From NCBI GenBank assembly GCA_003427395.1, contig BFEA01000065.1:2511642-2538238 (forward strand): 26,597 nt of DNA. The letters run 5' to 3'. The notes under the pieces were generated by a model. It did no database searches. It saw only the letters and a list, made by a program, of their open reading frames with translations, and was not told where the DNA came from. The position numbers and the translations under genes are program-made. Position 1 is the first letter of the stretch. Each line of letters begins with the position of its first letter. This document shows, in pieces, positions 1-8,660 of the stretch. This stretch comes from Chara braunii. Its lineage: Eukaryota; Streptophyta; Charophyceae; Charales; Characeae.

Positions 1-40
<40 letters not shown>
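1..40. repeat. (CT)n microsatellite
   Basis: Pure CT dinucleotides from the window edge, followed by GT-rich sequence. The tract probably continues beyond the window. Confidence 0.97.
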
Positions 41-43
<3 letters not shown>

Positions 44-271
44 GATGTACCTGTGTGTGTGTGGTGTGGCGTGTAGTTCAGCAGTCTTGGACGAAGAAGT
101 GGAATAATGACGAAGTGATTGTACCAGAGAAGTAGTTCTGCAGAAAGGGAATAGTAATGTTTCTCAGGTCGTGTGCCTGTGAGACAGTGGTGTACGTTCG
201 GTAGCATTATGAGTGGAAGGACGACCAGTTCGTAAAGAAGAAGGATGCAGTTTCCACAATATGAACAACAA

Positions 272-312
272 GCAGTTTCGGGACATCCGTTGAAAATTTC
301 GACAATGACAAA
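272..312 (+). pseudogene. U6 snRNA-like 5' fragment, copy 1 (degenerate)
   Basis: The segment contains GCAGTTTCGGGACATCCG followed by TTGAAAATTT. This corresponds to the 5' hairpin and following A/T-rich linker of plant-type U6 (CTTCGGGGACATCCG then AAAATTGGAACGATAC). Beyond the linker the match decays (CGACAATGACAAAGAC), and the ACAGAGA box is only vaguely kept. It sits about 70 bp before a better copy. Confidence 0.5.
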
Positions 313-342
313 GACTGTATGTGATAATAGAACAAAAAAAGC

Positions 343-399
343 AGAGTTCTTCGGGACATCCGTTGAAGATTTTGGAACGATATAGAGACGAATTTTTTT
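343..399 (+). pseudogene. U6-like: U6 snRNA-like 5' half, copy 2, ending in a T-run
   Basis: CTTCGGGACATCCG is followed by GATTTTGGAACGATATAGAGA, which matches plant-type U6 through the 5' stem-loop, the linker and the ATACAGAGA box region (here ATATAGAGA). The expected AGATTAGCATGGCC, U4/U6 interaction region and 3' stem are absent. Instead, GACGAA runs directly into TTTTTTT, a Pol III terminator-like run. The result is a U6 5' half of about 50 nt. No clear upstream promoter or TATA at the usual spacing was seen. It is probably a truncated pseudogene; a short transcribed RNA is the alternative. Confidence 0.6.
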
Positions 400-650
400 G
401 CTTGGCCAGTTGGAAAGAAAAAAAAAAAAAAAGAAGGAAAAAAAAGAGCAGATTCCTACAACTCCCCTGTTTGCCATACGCGATTCACACGCAATGGCCC
501 TGTCGGAGGTTTGACTGGACAGTTCTCTGGTAGGGTGTTAGGGGGGGAACACAGATCTTCCAACTGTCTGCACGCACTTCCCATCGCGGCAGCAGAGGTA
601 ATGGGCGACAACCACGCACGTACAGATGTCAGAGCCAACATCACAGAAAA

Positions 651-675
651 CGTAACGTAACGTCACGTCACGTGA
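651..675. repeat. ACGTA/ACGTC pentamer run
   Basis: Five consecutive ACGTN pentamers (ACGTA twice, ACGTC twice, ACGTG), ending in CACGTG, a G-box core. It may be chance or a cluster of ACGT-core binding sites. Confidence 0.5.
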
Positions 676-1235
676 GGGAAATCCTCCCATGTAGAACGAC
701 TCCCTCCTCGTCGTGCGTACCCGTCCGGTGGATGAACGAATGGCGCGTACGCATATCTACTCGTTGATATATTATACAAATAATGACGTCGAGCACTAAG
801 GGATAGATAAAGAAGGGAAACAACAAAGCTCTGTTCGCAGGGGTCCCCATGATAAGCCTTAGGAGTAGTGGTAGGTAGGTAGTGAAGGTGAATTGTTTTT
901 GTTTTTTTTTGAAAGATGATGAAAATTTTGAGAAAAGAATATAGCGTACCAGTTAAAATAAAAAAGAAAAAAAAACGGAAACGAAAAGACACCGTGGATA
1001 CGAAAGAACATTTGGGAATGAGACACCCTTCCAAATACGTTCAACAAGAAAAAGAAGAAAAAGAAGAAGGAAAAAAAAAAGTAGCAGCCGTCGTGCGTCG
1101 TCCATCGTAAAAGCAAGAGCAGTTTGCTGCAGTCCATCAGCGCACTTGCACAACACACGCCCACCAAATCAAACACAGCAGACATGAACTCGTCCAAGAA
1201 GAGCTAGCTCGAAGAACAAGGGAAAGAACCAACTG

Positions 1236-1320
1236 CCCTAAGCACCGCAGTTGGTAGAGACCCCGAGCTGAGCTGGTGAAATACAGACCTGAATTCGAAC
1301 TCCCCAACTGCGCTGGGAGC
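1236..1320 (+). mobile_element. tRNA-derived SINE head (5' fragment)
   Basis: An A-box-like CACCGCAGTTGGTAGAG and a B-box-like GAATTCGAACTCC lie about 45 bp apart, with GTGAAATACAGACCT between them. The same linker word and A box recur in the SINE copies at 12177-12332 and 12372-12586. The SINE body (GGGGCCGGTCAGTTC) and poly(A) are missing, so this is a 5' fragment. It ends about 30 bp before the U2-like sequence. Confidence 0.6.
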
Positions 1321-1342
1321 AGATAAGCAAAATACATATAAC

Positions 1343-1417
1343 ATACCTTTCTAGCAGACCTTTTGGCTAAGTTCAAGTGTAGAATCTGTTCTGATCATAT
1401 TTGCGCTCTGATATAGT
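1343..1417 (+). pseudogene. U2-like: U2 snRNA-like 5' domain
   Basis: ATACCTTTCT, CCTTTTGGCTAAG, TCAAGTGTAG and ATCTGTTCT occur in order and at the spacing of the U2 snRNA 5' end. They are followed by ATCA...TGATAT, able to form stem IIa with an enlarged loop. The branch-site recognition element GTAGTA of U2 reads GTAGAA here, and stem I is weakened (GACC instead of GGCC). The later U2 stem-loops are not recognisable. An Sm-like ATTTTTTG occurs at 1532-1539, further from the 5' end than in ordinary U2. It is probably a pseudogene. Confidence 0.7.
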
Positions 1418-1739
1418 TGTGAAAATATATACATCCTCCGACGTTGCTAGCTCTCTGCTTTTGTAGATGATGAGGCGAGCGTGGGGTCTGCTGTACTAGC
1501 AGCAGGCTCTTCTTTGGTTATGGTAGAACATATTTTTTGATTCTCTTGTCAGTGCATTCAAGAATTCATTTCCGTCGAAAATAGCTTCTTGACTCATCGT
1601 CCTATCATCCCCTTTTTTTTGTGTCGCTTATTCTTCCCCATTGTTGGGGTGCTTCGTTTTGCGGGCCTACTGTATGGTTCCGTTTCTTCCCTATGGATAT
1701 GGTAGATTTGTTATGGTACTCTTGTCTGCATGCATCCCC

Positions 1740-2035
1740 GGTTGGTTTTGTCCCGTTATTCGGTCTACTCAGTCAGCAGGTAGCGGTGCTTCATGTGGGA
1801 CCAGTCATCCGGTTTTTTTTTTTTATTATTGTTTTGGCATATCATGGTTGGTTGTTTCCCGTTGTTCGGCCTTTTGGAAAGCGGGGCGGTGCTTGCATGT
1901 GGAAAGCGGGGCGGTGCTTGCATGTGGAAAGCGGGGCGGTGTTTGCTTGACATCCTGGTTGGTCTTGTCCCGTCGTTTGGCCTGAGTGTGTTGGTGCGGT
2001 GCTTGCATGTGGGACTTGTCATCTGGGATCTGTTT
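1740..2035 (+). repeat. Degenerate GC-rich repeat block with a 25-bp x3 core
   Basis: Three diverged units begin GGTTGGTTTTGTCCCGTTAT, GGTTGGTTGTTTCCCGTTGT and GGTTGGTCTTGTCCCGTCGT (about 110 bp apart), each ending near GCGGTGCTTGCATGTGG. Inside, 1876-1950 is a 25-bp unit (GGAAAGCGGGGCGGTGCTTG plus CATGT) present three times with few differences. Open frames across it reflect the repeat. Confidence 0.85.
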
Positions 2036-2267
2036 TGTTGCCCCCTGTTCTGTATTATTTGGCTGTTCCCTTCCTCTTTTCTTTGCATCTTTGCCTTTTG
2101 GCTGTGTGCAAGCGGGTCGATATGACACACGGGGGTGGGGGCAGCCGCCGCTCCACCTACATCCACGTGGGCGGCCTTGTACGCAAGAGGTTCACTGTTC
2201 CTTCAAGTTTGAACCCAAGGCACGTACGAGAACTCATGCCTGGTCGAGGCTTTTACTATTTTACTAC

Positions 2268-2377
2268 TACCGTCTTCACCCGAATAGAACGCCCGGTCAT
2301 TATCACTGCATCTGGACCGAAAGTTGTGCCAAATACGGCTATAATGACAGGGCGTTCTACTCGGGTGGAGACGGTAG
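2268..2377 (-). mobile_element. MITE family A, copy 1 (hairpin)
   Basis: Terminal inverted repeats of about 38 bp start CTACCGTCTTCACCCGAATA and end with its complement (GAGACGGTAG). The central loop reads opposite to copies 3-6. Total length is about 110 bp, with no coding capacity. It can fold into a near-perfect hairpin. Confidence 0.9.
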
Positions 2378-3094
2378 TCGTCGGTGGAGCTGACAAGGCA
2401 CAGAAGAAAACCATCGGAGCCCGGCGAAGCGTGTTGAAGCACTACGTAGACGGCAAACACGTGGCGTTCGACAATGACCGTGCCAGAGTAACGCACTGTC
2501 CCATGCACACAAAGAGGCAACAATAATAACGCACGCACGTTATAGCCCCCCCAACGAGAAAGAAAGGAGAAAGAAACTTTCTTGCCACACAGCAATGGCC
2601 CCCTCGATGCATTGAGCAGTATGATACGATGATGATGGTACGTGCGCAATATGTTGGGGGTGGTCGGTGGGCTCAAAGCTATGATCCCTAGACGCGCGAG
2701 GAGGGATTCGATCAGCGGACTGCAAGTTTGAGTTGTAGGCCGCCTGATTTTGATAATCGACAAGTGTGAGAGTATACTCGCAAAGCCATCCATCAGTCAC
2801 GAACAGACGTAGGAGCAAACCATACCGGCAAACAGCCTAAATCAGTACAGACACACACGCCTGATTATGATGATCGACAAGCTTTGCAGGTCCAGGCCTT
2901 TTGTCTGGCTGTGCAGAGTACAGACACCTGCCTTGCTGTCTGTGCGCCTCGGCTGCTGAGTAGGCGAGCGCAGAGTAAGACTATTATAGCGGGTGGGAGG
3001 CGCTAACAACGTTTCCCGCTGCACGCATAAACGACGCCTAAGCGTTGCAATCGAAGAACAGTAGTACTGATCGAGTATCCCAATCGAACTCTAG

Positions 3095-3212
3095 TACCTT
3101 CTTCCCCCGAATACAACGTACGGTCGTTATAGCTGTGTATTCAGACTGAATGACTGAAAGATACCCCAAATTCAGCTACAGTGACCGTACGTTGTATTCG
3201 GGGGAAGACTGG
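3095..3212 (-). mobile_element. MITE family A, copy 2 (variant arms)
   Basis: The arms read CCCCCGAATACAACGTACGG on the left and the exact complement on the right, instead of AGAACGCCCGG in the other copies. Both arms changed together. The loop carries a small GACTGAA duplication and is in the same orientation as copy 1. Confidence 0.88.
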
Positions 3213-3583
3213 AGTAGTTACATCAGTGCAAGGGGGATAAAAAACGCCTAGACGTTTGCAAACGAACAGTAGCATCCGAGTATTAGGACTTGAATAATAA
3301 TTAAAATCATTTCAGCGTAAGGGGCGTTGGGGAGCCAGGAGGGAGCGATGCAGGGAAGGGGGGCGCAGCAACCGCTCTCTTCCTTGGACGCTGGCAAAAG
3401 AAGAGCTTCTTCTATCCTGTTCGAATACTATACAAACAACGGGCAACGGAAGCGCTCGAATACAACGTTTTCCTCGCCTTGGATGTACGGATCGGGAATT
3501 CAAAAACTCGAATACAAGGAAGGATGTCAAGCTCTACGTTTCTCCATTCCGGGGTCTCATGCTGTCGGACCCTCATCCGTCGC

Positions 3584-3604
3584 TTTGCAGACGACATAGT
3601 ATTT
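3584..3604 (+). other. Possible reverse-transcriptase FADD motif remnant
   Basis: An open frame of 66 codons (3479-3679) contains L-I-R-R-F-A-D-D-I-V-F-I, resembling the catalytic FADD/YADD box of LINE or group II reverse transcriptases, with I-Q-G about 30 residues before it. No other RT blocks, endonuclease or poly(A) tail were found nearby. It could be a decayed LINE fragment or chance. Confidence 0.2.
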
Positions 3605-3829
3605 ATTTGTACGCCACGCTGTCCCCCAATTAGGGTTTTTCACCTCCCACGCCGAGAATCCTCTAGCATGTATGTATGAAAGAGAGACCGTGCCAGTTAA
3701 GGTTGGCGGTGAAGTAGCTGAGGAGGTTCGACCTGGGGGCATGCCCCCCTTAACCGTCACAGCCCTCATCAAACATGGGTGAAGCTGCATCGTTGTCAGT
3801 CATCCTTTGAGCTAGATCCAGGTGCGCGC

Positions 3830-4260
3830 TGATTCTGCGGGGAAAAGGACCGGGGAACTGGAATCACGGCCCAGTGTAGGGGTTCTGCTCGAAAAAAGCA
3901 GTACGAGTCACGCACAGGACAATACACTCCAGCCCAGTGTAGAGGTTGTACATATGGATGTAACGCAGAGAGTGGACTTGCCCTGAATCGAATCGCTACT
4001 ACACACTAACCGCCGCTCCATTCAAGCCGCCAGGGGGAAATACAGCTACCCCGGGGGGAAAACCGCCCCATTCAAGTACACACAAGTACAAGGAACAACC
4101 TGCTAAGCAAGGGAAACGACGCAGAGAGCGGGTTCAACAGCCACTCAAGTCCAAGGGACAAGCTGGCACTGTATATACAGTCAATCCGCGGAAATACCGC
4201 TCCACTCAAGCTGACGGGGTCTACAGCGAACAAGGAGAAAAACCGCAAAGTACTGGCAGT
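3830..4260. repeat. Degenerate repeat block (CCGCYCCAYTCAAG words)
   Basis: The words CCGCTCCATTCAAG, CCGCCCCATTCAAG and CCGCTCCACTCAAG recur near 4014, 4067 and 4198, linked by GGGGGAAATACAGCTACC and GGGGGGAAAACCG. ACGCAGAGAGTGGACTTG and ACGCAGAGAGCGGGTTCA form another pair. No gene is seen. Confidence 0.5.
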
Positions 4261-4432
4261 CTAAGTACACACACGCGCCTACGAAAGAAAAGAGCTTGCC
4301 CCCGTATCTGCTGGCGGAGTGGCCAAATCAAATAACAATACAGATGATCGGGAACGGTCGATTGGCTTTTTTTTTTTTTTGGTCTTTTTTTTCCCTCTTT
4401 ATCCTTTCCTTTCTCTTCTCCTCTCTTCCTTT

Positions 4433-4546
4433 CCGGGGGCTAGGTCCCCACTTACACGAATTAAGCGATATTGACCGTAGATAGGATAGCAAAGATCAAC
4501 GGCCAGAATCTGTTAATCCGTGCAAGTGGGGACCTTGCCCCGGGGG
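4433..4546 (+). mobile_element. MITE family C, copy 1
   Basis: CCGGGGGCTAGGTCCCCACT begins the element and AGTGGGGACCTTGCCCCGGG ends it. The interior has GATATTGACCGTAGATA and AAAGATCAACGGCC, which also pair loosely. The same interior occurs at 15706, 18221 and, inverted, at 19162. Confidence 0.9.
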
Positions 4547-4664
4547 TAATGGCCGCGCCTGCGCCTAAGCTTTCCTCCTTTTCCTTTCCTCTCTTCCTTT
4601 CCGCATCTGGACGACAGCCCAACGCCTGCGCCTAAGCTGGGTAATGGCCGCAGTATAACCTTTT

Positions 4665-4856
4665 CGGGGGCCAAGTCCCACTATGTAGCAGCGTTGAGTT
4701 TCCTCAACGCCCGAATCTGGAGCTGTTCCAGGGGATGTGCAGTTGAGGACAGTCAACGCCATTTCTGCACATCGACGCCATTTCTGCATATCTCCTCAAA
4801 CACGCCCAGATTCAGGTGTTGAGAAAACTCAACGCTGCCAGCAGAAATTGGCCCGG
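4665..4856 (+). mobile_element. MITE family B, copy 1
   Basis: CGGGGGCCAAGTCCCACTAT, then CAGCGTTGAG...CTCAACGCCCGAATCTGG, an internal TTTCTGCACATC duplicated as TTTCTGCATATC, and a right arm CCAGATTCAGGTGTTGAG then CTCAACGCTGCC. The outer right end (GCAGAAATTGGCCCGG) is diverged. Confidence 0.82.
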
Positions 4857-4947
4857 CTTGTTCGTCGAGGATTCCCGGCCTCTACTCTTCCTTTTCCTTT
4901 CTTATTTCATCTCTTACCTTATCCTTTTTTCCCCTCTCTTCGTTTCC

Positions 4948-5067
4948 TTTTTTTTTGTCCTGAAAAGGGCAGCGGCCTTGAGAAATCGTCATTGAACTGA
5001 CCGACCCTATGTAATTCCGAATTGTCGTCATTTTGAATAATCTGCTTACAGCGGAGTTCGAACTCGT
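4948..5067 (-). mobile_element. tRNA-derived SINE, minus strand, with A-tail
   Basis: Read on the minus strand: B-box GAGTTCGAACTC, body GTCGGTCAGTTCAATGACGA, then AAGGCCGCTGCCC and a tail of nine A. The body matches the plus-strand SINEs at 12270 and 12500 (GGGGCCGGTCAGTTCAATGA). The A-box end is missing. Confidence 0.7.
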
Positions 5068-5212
5068 TGGATTGAACGCCTGAACCTGGACGCGTTCGTG
5101 CAAAGGTGCAGAATACCGAGCTTGGGCTTCTTTTCTGCATGACTGCATGACACACGTTCAGATTCAGGAGCTGAACCCAATCCTCTTCGCTAGTGGGACC
5201 TCGGCCCAGGTC
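5068..5212 (+). mobile_element. MITE family B, copy 2 (left end replaced by SINE)
   Basis: GAACGCCTGAACCTGGACGC, an internal TTTCTGCATGACTGCATGAC, and a right arm CAGATTCAGGAGCTGAACCC ending GCTAGTGGGACCTCGGCCC. The CGGGGGC...GTCCCAC left terminus is missing where the minus-strand SINE begins. Confidence 0.7.
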
Positions 5213-5239
5213 AATTGTTGTGCTAATGAACATCTCAAG

Positions 5240-5413
5240 CCGGGGGCCAAGTCCCACTAGGAGCGGTGAGCTACCTCAACGCCTGAATCTGGACGTGTTT
5301 GTGGAGACGTGCACTTCAGGAAACTCGATACCATTTCTGCACATCTCCGCAAAAGCATCCAGATTCAGGCGTTGACGTAGCTCAACGCTGCTAGTGGGAC
5401 TTGTCCCCGGGGG
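5240..5413 (+). mobile_element. MITE family B, copy 3 (full hairpin)
   Basis: CCGGGGGCCAAGTCCCACTA to CTAGTGGGACTTGTCCCCGG. Subterminal arms CTCAACGCCTGAATCTGGAC and CATCCAGATTCAGGCGTTGA pair almost perfectly. The centre keeps TTTCTGCACATCTCC. This is the best copy of the family, about 174 bp. Confidence 0.92.
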
Positions 5414-5830
5414 GTACATACAGGCACAAGAACAAGGGCTGCGATTTTTTCTCCTTCTCATTTTATTTCAGGCTCCCATCTATTTATTTCTTGGCCAAAT
5501 GATGACACAATGAAATAACGCTAGAAATGTTTACTGAAAAAATGAACAAGCATATCCTGTCGCCAGTCGTCGTCAGTCGTCATGGTAGCAAACAAAACAT
5601 CTCCCACTGGGGTGTGTTCCCGGGCCCCGGTTGTCTCATTGGAATAAAACTCGAGCACAAAGTATAAAGAGTATAAAATAAAATAAAACTCGAGCCCAAA
5701 GACTAAATACTTCGAGCGACGCTGTCAGGTTCACAAGCCATAGCGAATGGACGTCTGCCAAATGCAATCGGAAGCAGTGCGAGAAAAAGATACGTCGAAC
5801 CTGAACCGTTTTCCAGGCGCATACCAAATA
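5414..5830. other. No gene or clear element recognised
   Basis: AT-rich unique sequence. A short duplication AATAAAACTCGAGC occurs at about 5643 and 5682. Open frames are short and hydrophobic on the minus strand, with no motif. Confidence 0.5.
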
Positions 5831-5943
5831 GACTGCCATATTAATGAATGGCCGCACTTCCCCAACAAATGGGACCCTGACTTGAATAGAGACTCCCATA
5901 TGAATGAATAGCCGCACTTGCCCAACAAATGGGACCCCGACTT
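5826..5943. repeat. 60-bp tandem duplication
   Basis: GCCGCACTTCCCCAACAAAT at 5851 recurs as GCCGCACTTGCCCAACAAAT at 5911 together with flanking CCATATTAATGAATG / CCATATGAATGAATA. Period is 60 bp. Confidence 0.9.
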
Positions 5944-6184
5944 GGGGAGGAGAAATCGGATATCGGATGTAAGAAGAAACTACACTACTTCACATTCGAC
6001 CGGTGAAGGAACAATGATGAAATGCAACCCCCCTTTGATGTGAGCCTGCAAGTGATCATCCGAAAAGCAACCCGAATAATATTATGAAATGGAGTACCAC
6101 TCTAAGAGCAGAAAGGATCACACCGACTCTCATCCAAACCACAACCACGTGCATTCCCCTCATTTGACTTCGTCGCCGGCCTCA

Positions 6185-6262
6185 TTACCGTCCCCATAGG
6201 GAACCCACTACTACCATTCCCATAGGGAACCCACTGCTATCATTCCCATATCAAATCCACTG
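6185..6262. repeat. Short tandem repeat (CCATAGGGAACCCACT)
   Basis: Three successive units of about 29 bp with core CCCATAGGGAACCCACTRCT; the third is degraded. Confidence 0.75.
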
Positions 6263-6309
6263 TTCATAATACTCGCATTTTGCCCATATCACCGTCGCCG
6301 TTAGTATCC

Positions 6310-6640
6310 ACCACGAAACCAAACCGCCGTGAAACCACAGTGAAACCAACAGTGACATCACAGTGAAACCACAGTTAAACCACAGTTAAACCCACTGAAA
6401 CCACAGTTAAACCACAGTTAAGCAACCGTTAAACCACAGTCGAAATTGCCGACTGCTGAACCACCGTTAAACCACCTCAGTTGAACCACAGTGAAACCAC
6501 AGTTGAACCACAGTCGAAACGTTGCCGACAGTTGAACCACCTCAGTTAAACCACCTCAGTTGAACCACCCACCGTGAGACCACAATTACAGTAAATCACG
6601 GGTAAACGACAGTTAAACCACAGTGAAACCAGCGTTGCGG
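6310..6640. repeat. AAACCACAGTT short-unit repeat array
   Basis: More than twenty variants of a unit of 11-13 bp (GTTAAACCACA, GTGAAACCACA, GTTGAACCACC), with a higher-order word CACAGTCGAAAYTGCCGAC present twice. It is an old minisatellite. Confidence 0.85.
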
Positions 6641-7424
6641 ACATCACATCGAACCACCGTTACCGTCCAAAAAGATCACACACCGCCGATGATACCGTCC
6701 CCGCATAGAACCACCATTGCCCTTCGCATGGGAGTAATCATTACAGTCTCTGTCAATAATATGCACACAATTGAGAGAACCGAGTCAAAACTCGAAAACA
6801 GAACAGAGAAAAAGAAGTAGGCGAAAGATGCAACCGAAAAAAATAAAACAAGGTACACTCGAGAAATACATCGGATACAGACCACGGTGAAGTTGGACAC
6901 TGGGAGCTCAGATGTACAAGAAACGAATCATCTGTATATTTTACGTCACCCAGTGAGTGAAGCTGACCCCTTCGATGCTCGACAGCGCTCCTCGAGCCAG
7001 CCACCCGTTTCATCAGAGCTCTAATCACACAGCTTGCTGTTCCTCCTCCGTCTAAACTCGAAGCACGCGTCAAACTCAGCTGTGCATCATACAATCCGTG
7101 GGATTGATTTCTAAAAGCCCCAAAACACGGCAACAAGATTTCTAAACGTGTCTTTGCCCGGTCCCGTCTGAACTATACAGCACACCAAATAACACCAAAT
7201 AACACAAAATAACACAAAACGCCTTTCGCTCTCACATCCTGTCTAAACAAGACATCATATCATGCCCCGCTCCCCCCCAAACCAAACCAAACGAAACAAA
7301 CAGTCATCTCCGCTCTACATTCCAAGCCAACAAATACACACGCCAGCGACTGCTATAGCCTCCTATAGCGCGCTACATCGGACTACCTAGGGCCGATCTG
7401 CACGGCACATAGCCCAGCCATGGA
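6640..7424. other. No supported gene; AC-rich sequence
   Basis: Contains AACACCAAAT/AACACAAAAT iterations near 7185 and no spliceable frame that I can support. A minus-strand frame (6753-7136) has no recognisable motif. Confidence 0.45.
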
Positions 7425-7521
7425 ACCATATATATATGGTACGCCTTCAACCCGGCACCCAGTCGTAGATAGAGACACTTCTCTCCTGGGCGCCTTCGGC
7501 TTGGCCTGTTCAGTTCTCAAG

Positions 7522-7797
7522 TTAAAGCCACGTGCCCGATCCATCATTGACCAGGGTGGTCATCAGCTGAACTACCATAGGTGAATCTCGTTCATACCGC
7601 ATGCGCACTTTTCCTTTTGAGCCCTTCTGTTGCACCCCCGAGAGCGATTTTAAGAACCCGTTCGTAGGCAATATGGCCCCACATCCGTTGCGTGGGCAAT
7701 AGGACAAGCCCCCACCCAAACAGATTAGCGGCGAAAACAGTTCGCCGCTCCAGTCCTCAGCCATCAGGCCAAATAAAAGACGATGAAAGTCGGCCAT
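7522..7797 (-). CDS. Candidate small ORF or exon with CPRNGCG motif
   Basis: A 91-residue open frame with balanced composition, from M-A-D-F-H-R-L-L-F-G-L to G-S-G-T-W-L. It contains Y-C-P-R-N-G-C-G-A-I-L, which looks like half a zinc ribbon (CPxxxCG). A 46-bp tandem duplication copies the first eleven codons upstream, but out of frame because 46 is not a multiple of three. An AG acceptor (TTGGTTGACAG) lies about 90 bp upstream. It lies downstream of the SIVA-like gene on the same strand. No family is recognised, and it could be a chance frame. Confidence 0.25.
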   Translation of the reverse strand: MADFHRLLFGLMAEDWSGELFSPLICLGGGLSYCPRNGCGAILPTNGFLKSLSGVQQKGSKGKVRMRYERDSPMVVQLMTTLVNDGSGTWL

Positions 7798-7856
7798 TTC
7801 TTTCCAATCTCAGGCCAAATAAAAGACGATAAAAGTCGGCCATTCTTTGCAATCAG
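7764..7856. repeat. 46-bp tandem duplication
   Basis: CAGGCCAAATAAAAGACGAT at 7765 recurs at 7811, together with AAAGTCGGCCATT. It covers the start of the minus-strand ORF at 7522-7797. Confidence 0.93.
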
Positions 7857-8118
7857 CCGCCGCCATTCCTGTCAACCAACCCCACTGCCACAACCTCCAT
7901 AAGGGCCGGCCGGCTTGTTACCAAGAGAGAGGTGTGTGTAGACTTTAGGAAGAGAGCGAATCTCTTCATGAAGACGATCTAATGTCCAGACATAGGATCT
8001 ACTCTAAGCAATACACATTTAAGGAAGAAAGGCAGAAGCAAACTTCTCGCTCCGCCGTCCTACCCACTCTCTCCTCTCCCCCCTCTCCCGCCGCCATTCC
8101 CACCTGTACCCCACTCGT

Positions 8119-8172
8119 GACCGCAAACCGACTGCTCTAGACACAACCGCAAACCGACTGCTCTAGACACAA
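8119..8172. repeat. 26-bp tandem duplication
   Basis: CCGCAAACCGACTGCTCTAG followed by ACACAA occurs twice in direct succession without mismatch. Confidence 0.95.
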
Positions 8173-8287
8173 CAAACACCTGCCCATCTGACGACTCTCT
8201 CACCCAATTTCCTTTCCGAGAGATGGCCGATAGGCCAAAGCCCTTCCCTTCATTCTCTCACCCGCCTTCTTCAACCACTCCCCCCCC

Positions 8288-8292
<5 letters not shown>

Positions 8293-8355
<63 letters not shown>

Positions 8356-8356
8356 N

Positions 8357-8432
<76 letters not shown>
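8293..8432. repeat. Compound (CT)n(CA)n microsatellite with an N
   Basis: CT repeats to 8394 pass directly into CA repeats to about 8431. The single N at 8356 lies inside the CT run, so true length is uncertain. Confidence 0.97.
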
Positions 8433-8433
<1 letters not shown>

Positions 8434-8660
8434 TTGGTCATAGTGCATGATAACAAACGTTGGAAGATGATGAGGTGAGCATTTTCTTGCGAGTCATCAC
8501 ACCTCAGGGCTCCCATTGGAGGATGGAACTTCCTGCGAGGATTGCCTGGGAGCTAAGGGAGACTGGAGGGTAGGTTGTCGCTTGGAGCTCTCATACGCGA
8601 GCCTCCCTCCCTCTCTTGAAAGATTTACCTTGACATTGAAGAAAGACGGAGACGATGGCC

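Noticed and set aside
1525-1545. Sm site (ATTTTTTG) proving an intact U2 gene
   Set aside because: It lies about 190 nt from the U2-like 5' end, well beyond the usual position near nucleotide 100, and the flanking U2 stems are not recognisable.
1876-1950. CRISPR-like repeats
   Set aside because: The three 25-bp units are contiguous without spacers and the DNA is eukaryotic; it is a minisatellite.
2396-2526. Protein-like frame after MITE A copy 1 (A-Q-K-K-T-I-G-A-R-R)
   Set aside because: Composition looks plausible, but I recognise no family and the only acceptors are weak.
2203-2793. 196-aa minus-strand frame
   Set aside because: Part of it is the MITE A copy 1 hairpin, and the rest has no motif or splice support.
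3726-3760. tRNA-like GGTTCGACCTGG
   Set aside because: No A box at the right distance and no cloverleaf; GGGGGCATGCCCCC beside it is only a local palindrome.
5054-5065. Standalone tRNA gene at the GAGTTCGAACTC B box
   Set aside because: The palindromic B-box word is part of the minus-strand SINE; no acceptor stem or anticodon arm can be drawn.
7425-7440. ACCATATATATATGGT palindrome as a promoter TATA element
   Set aside because: A 16-bp perfect palindrome, but no gene start can be tied to it.
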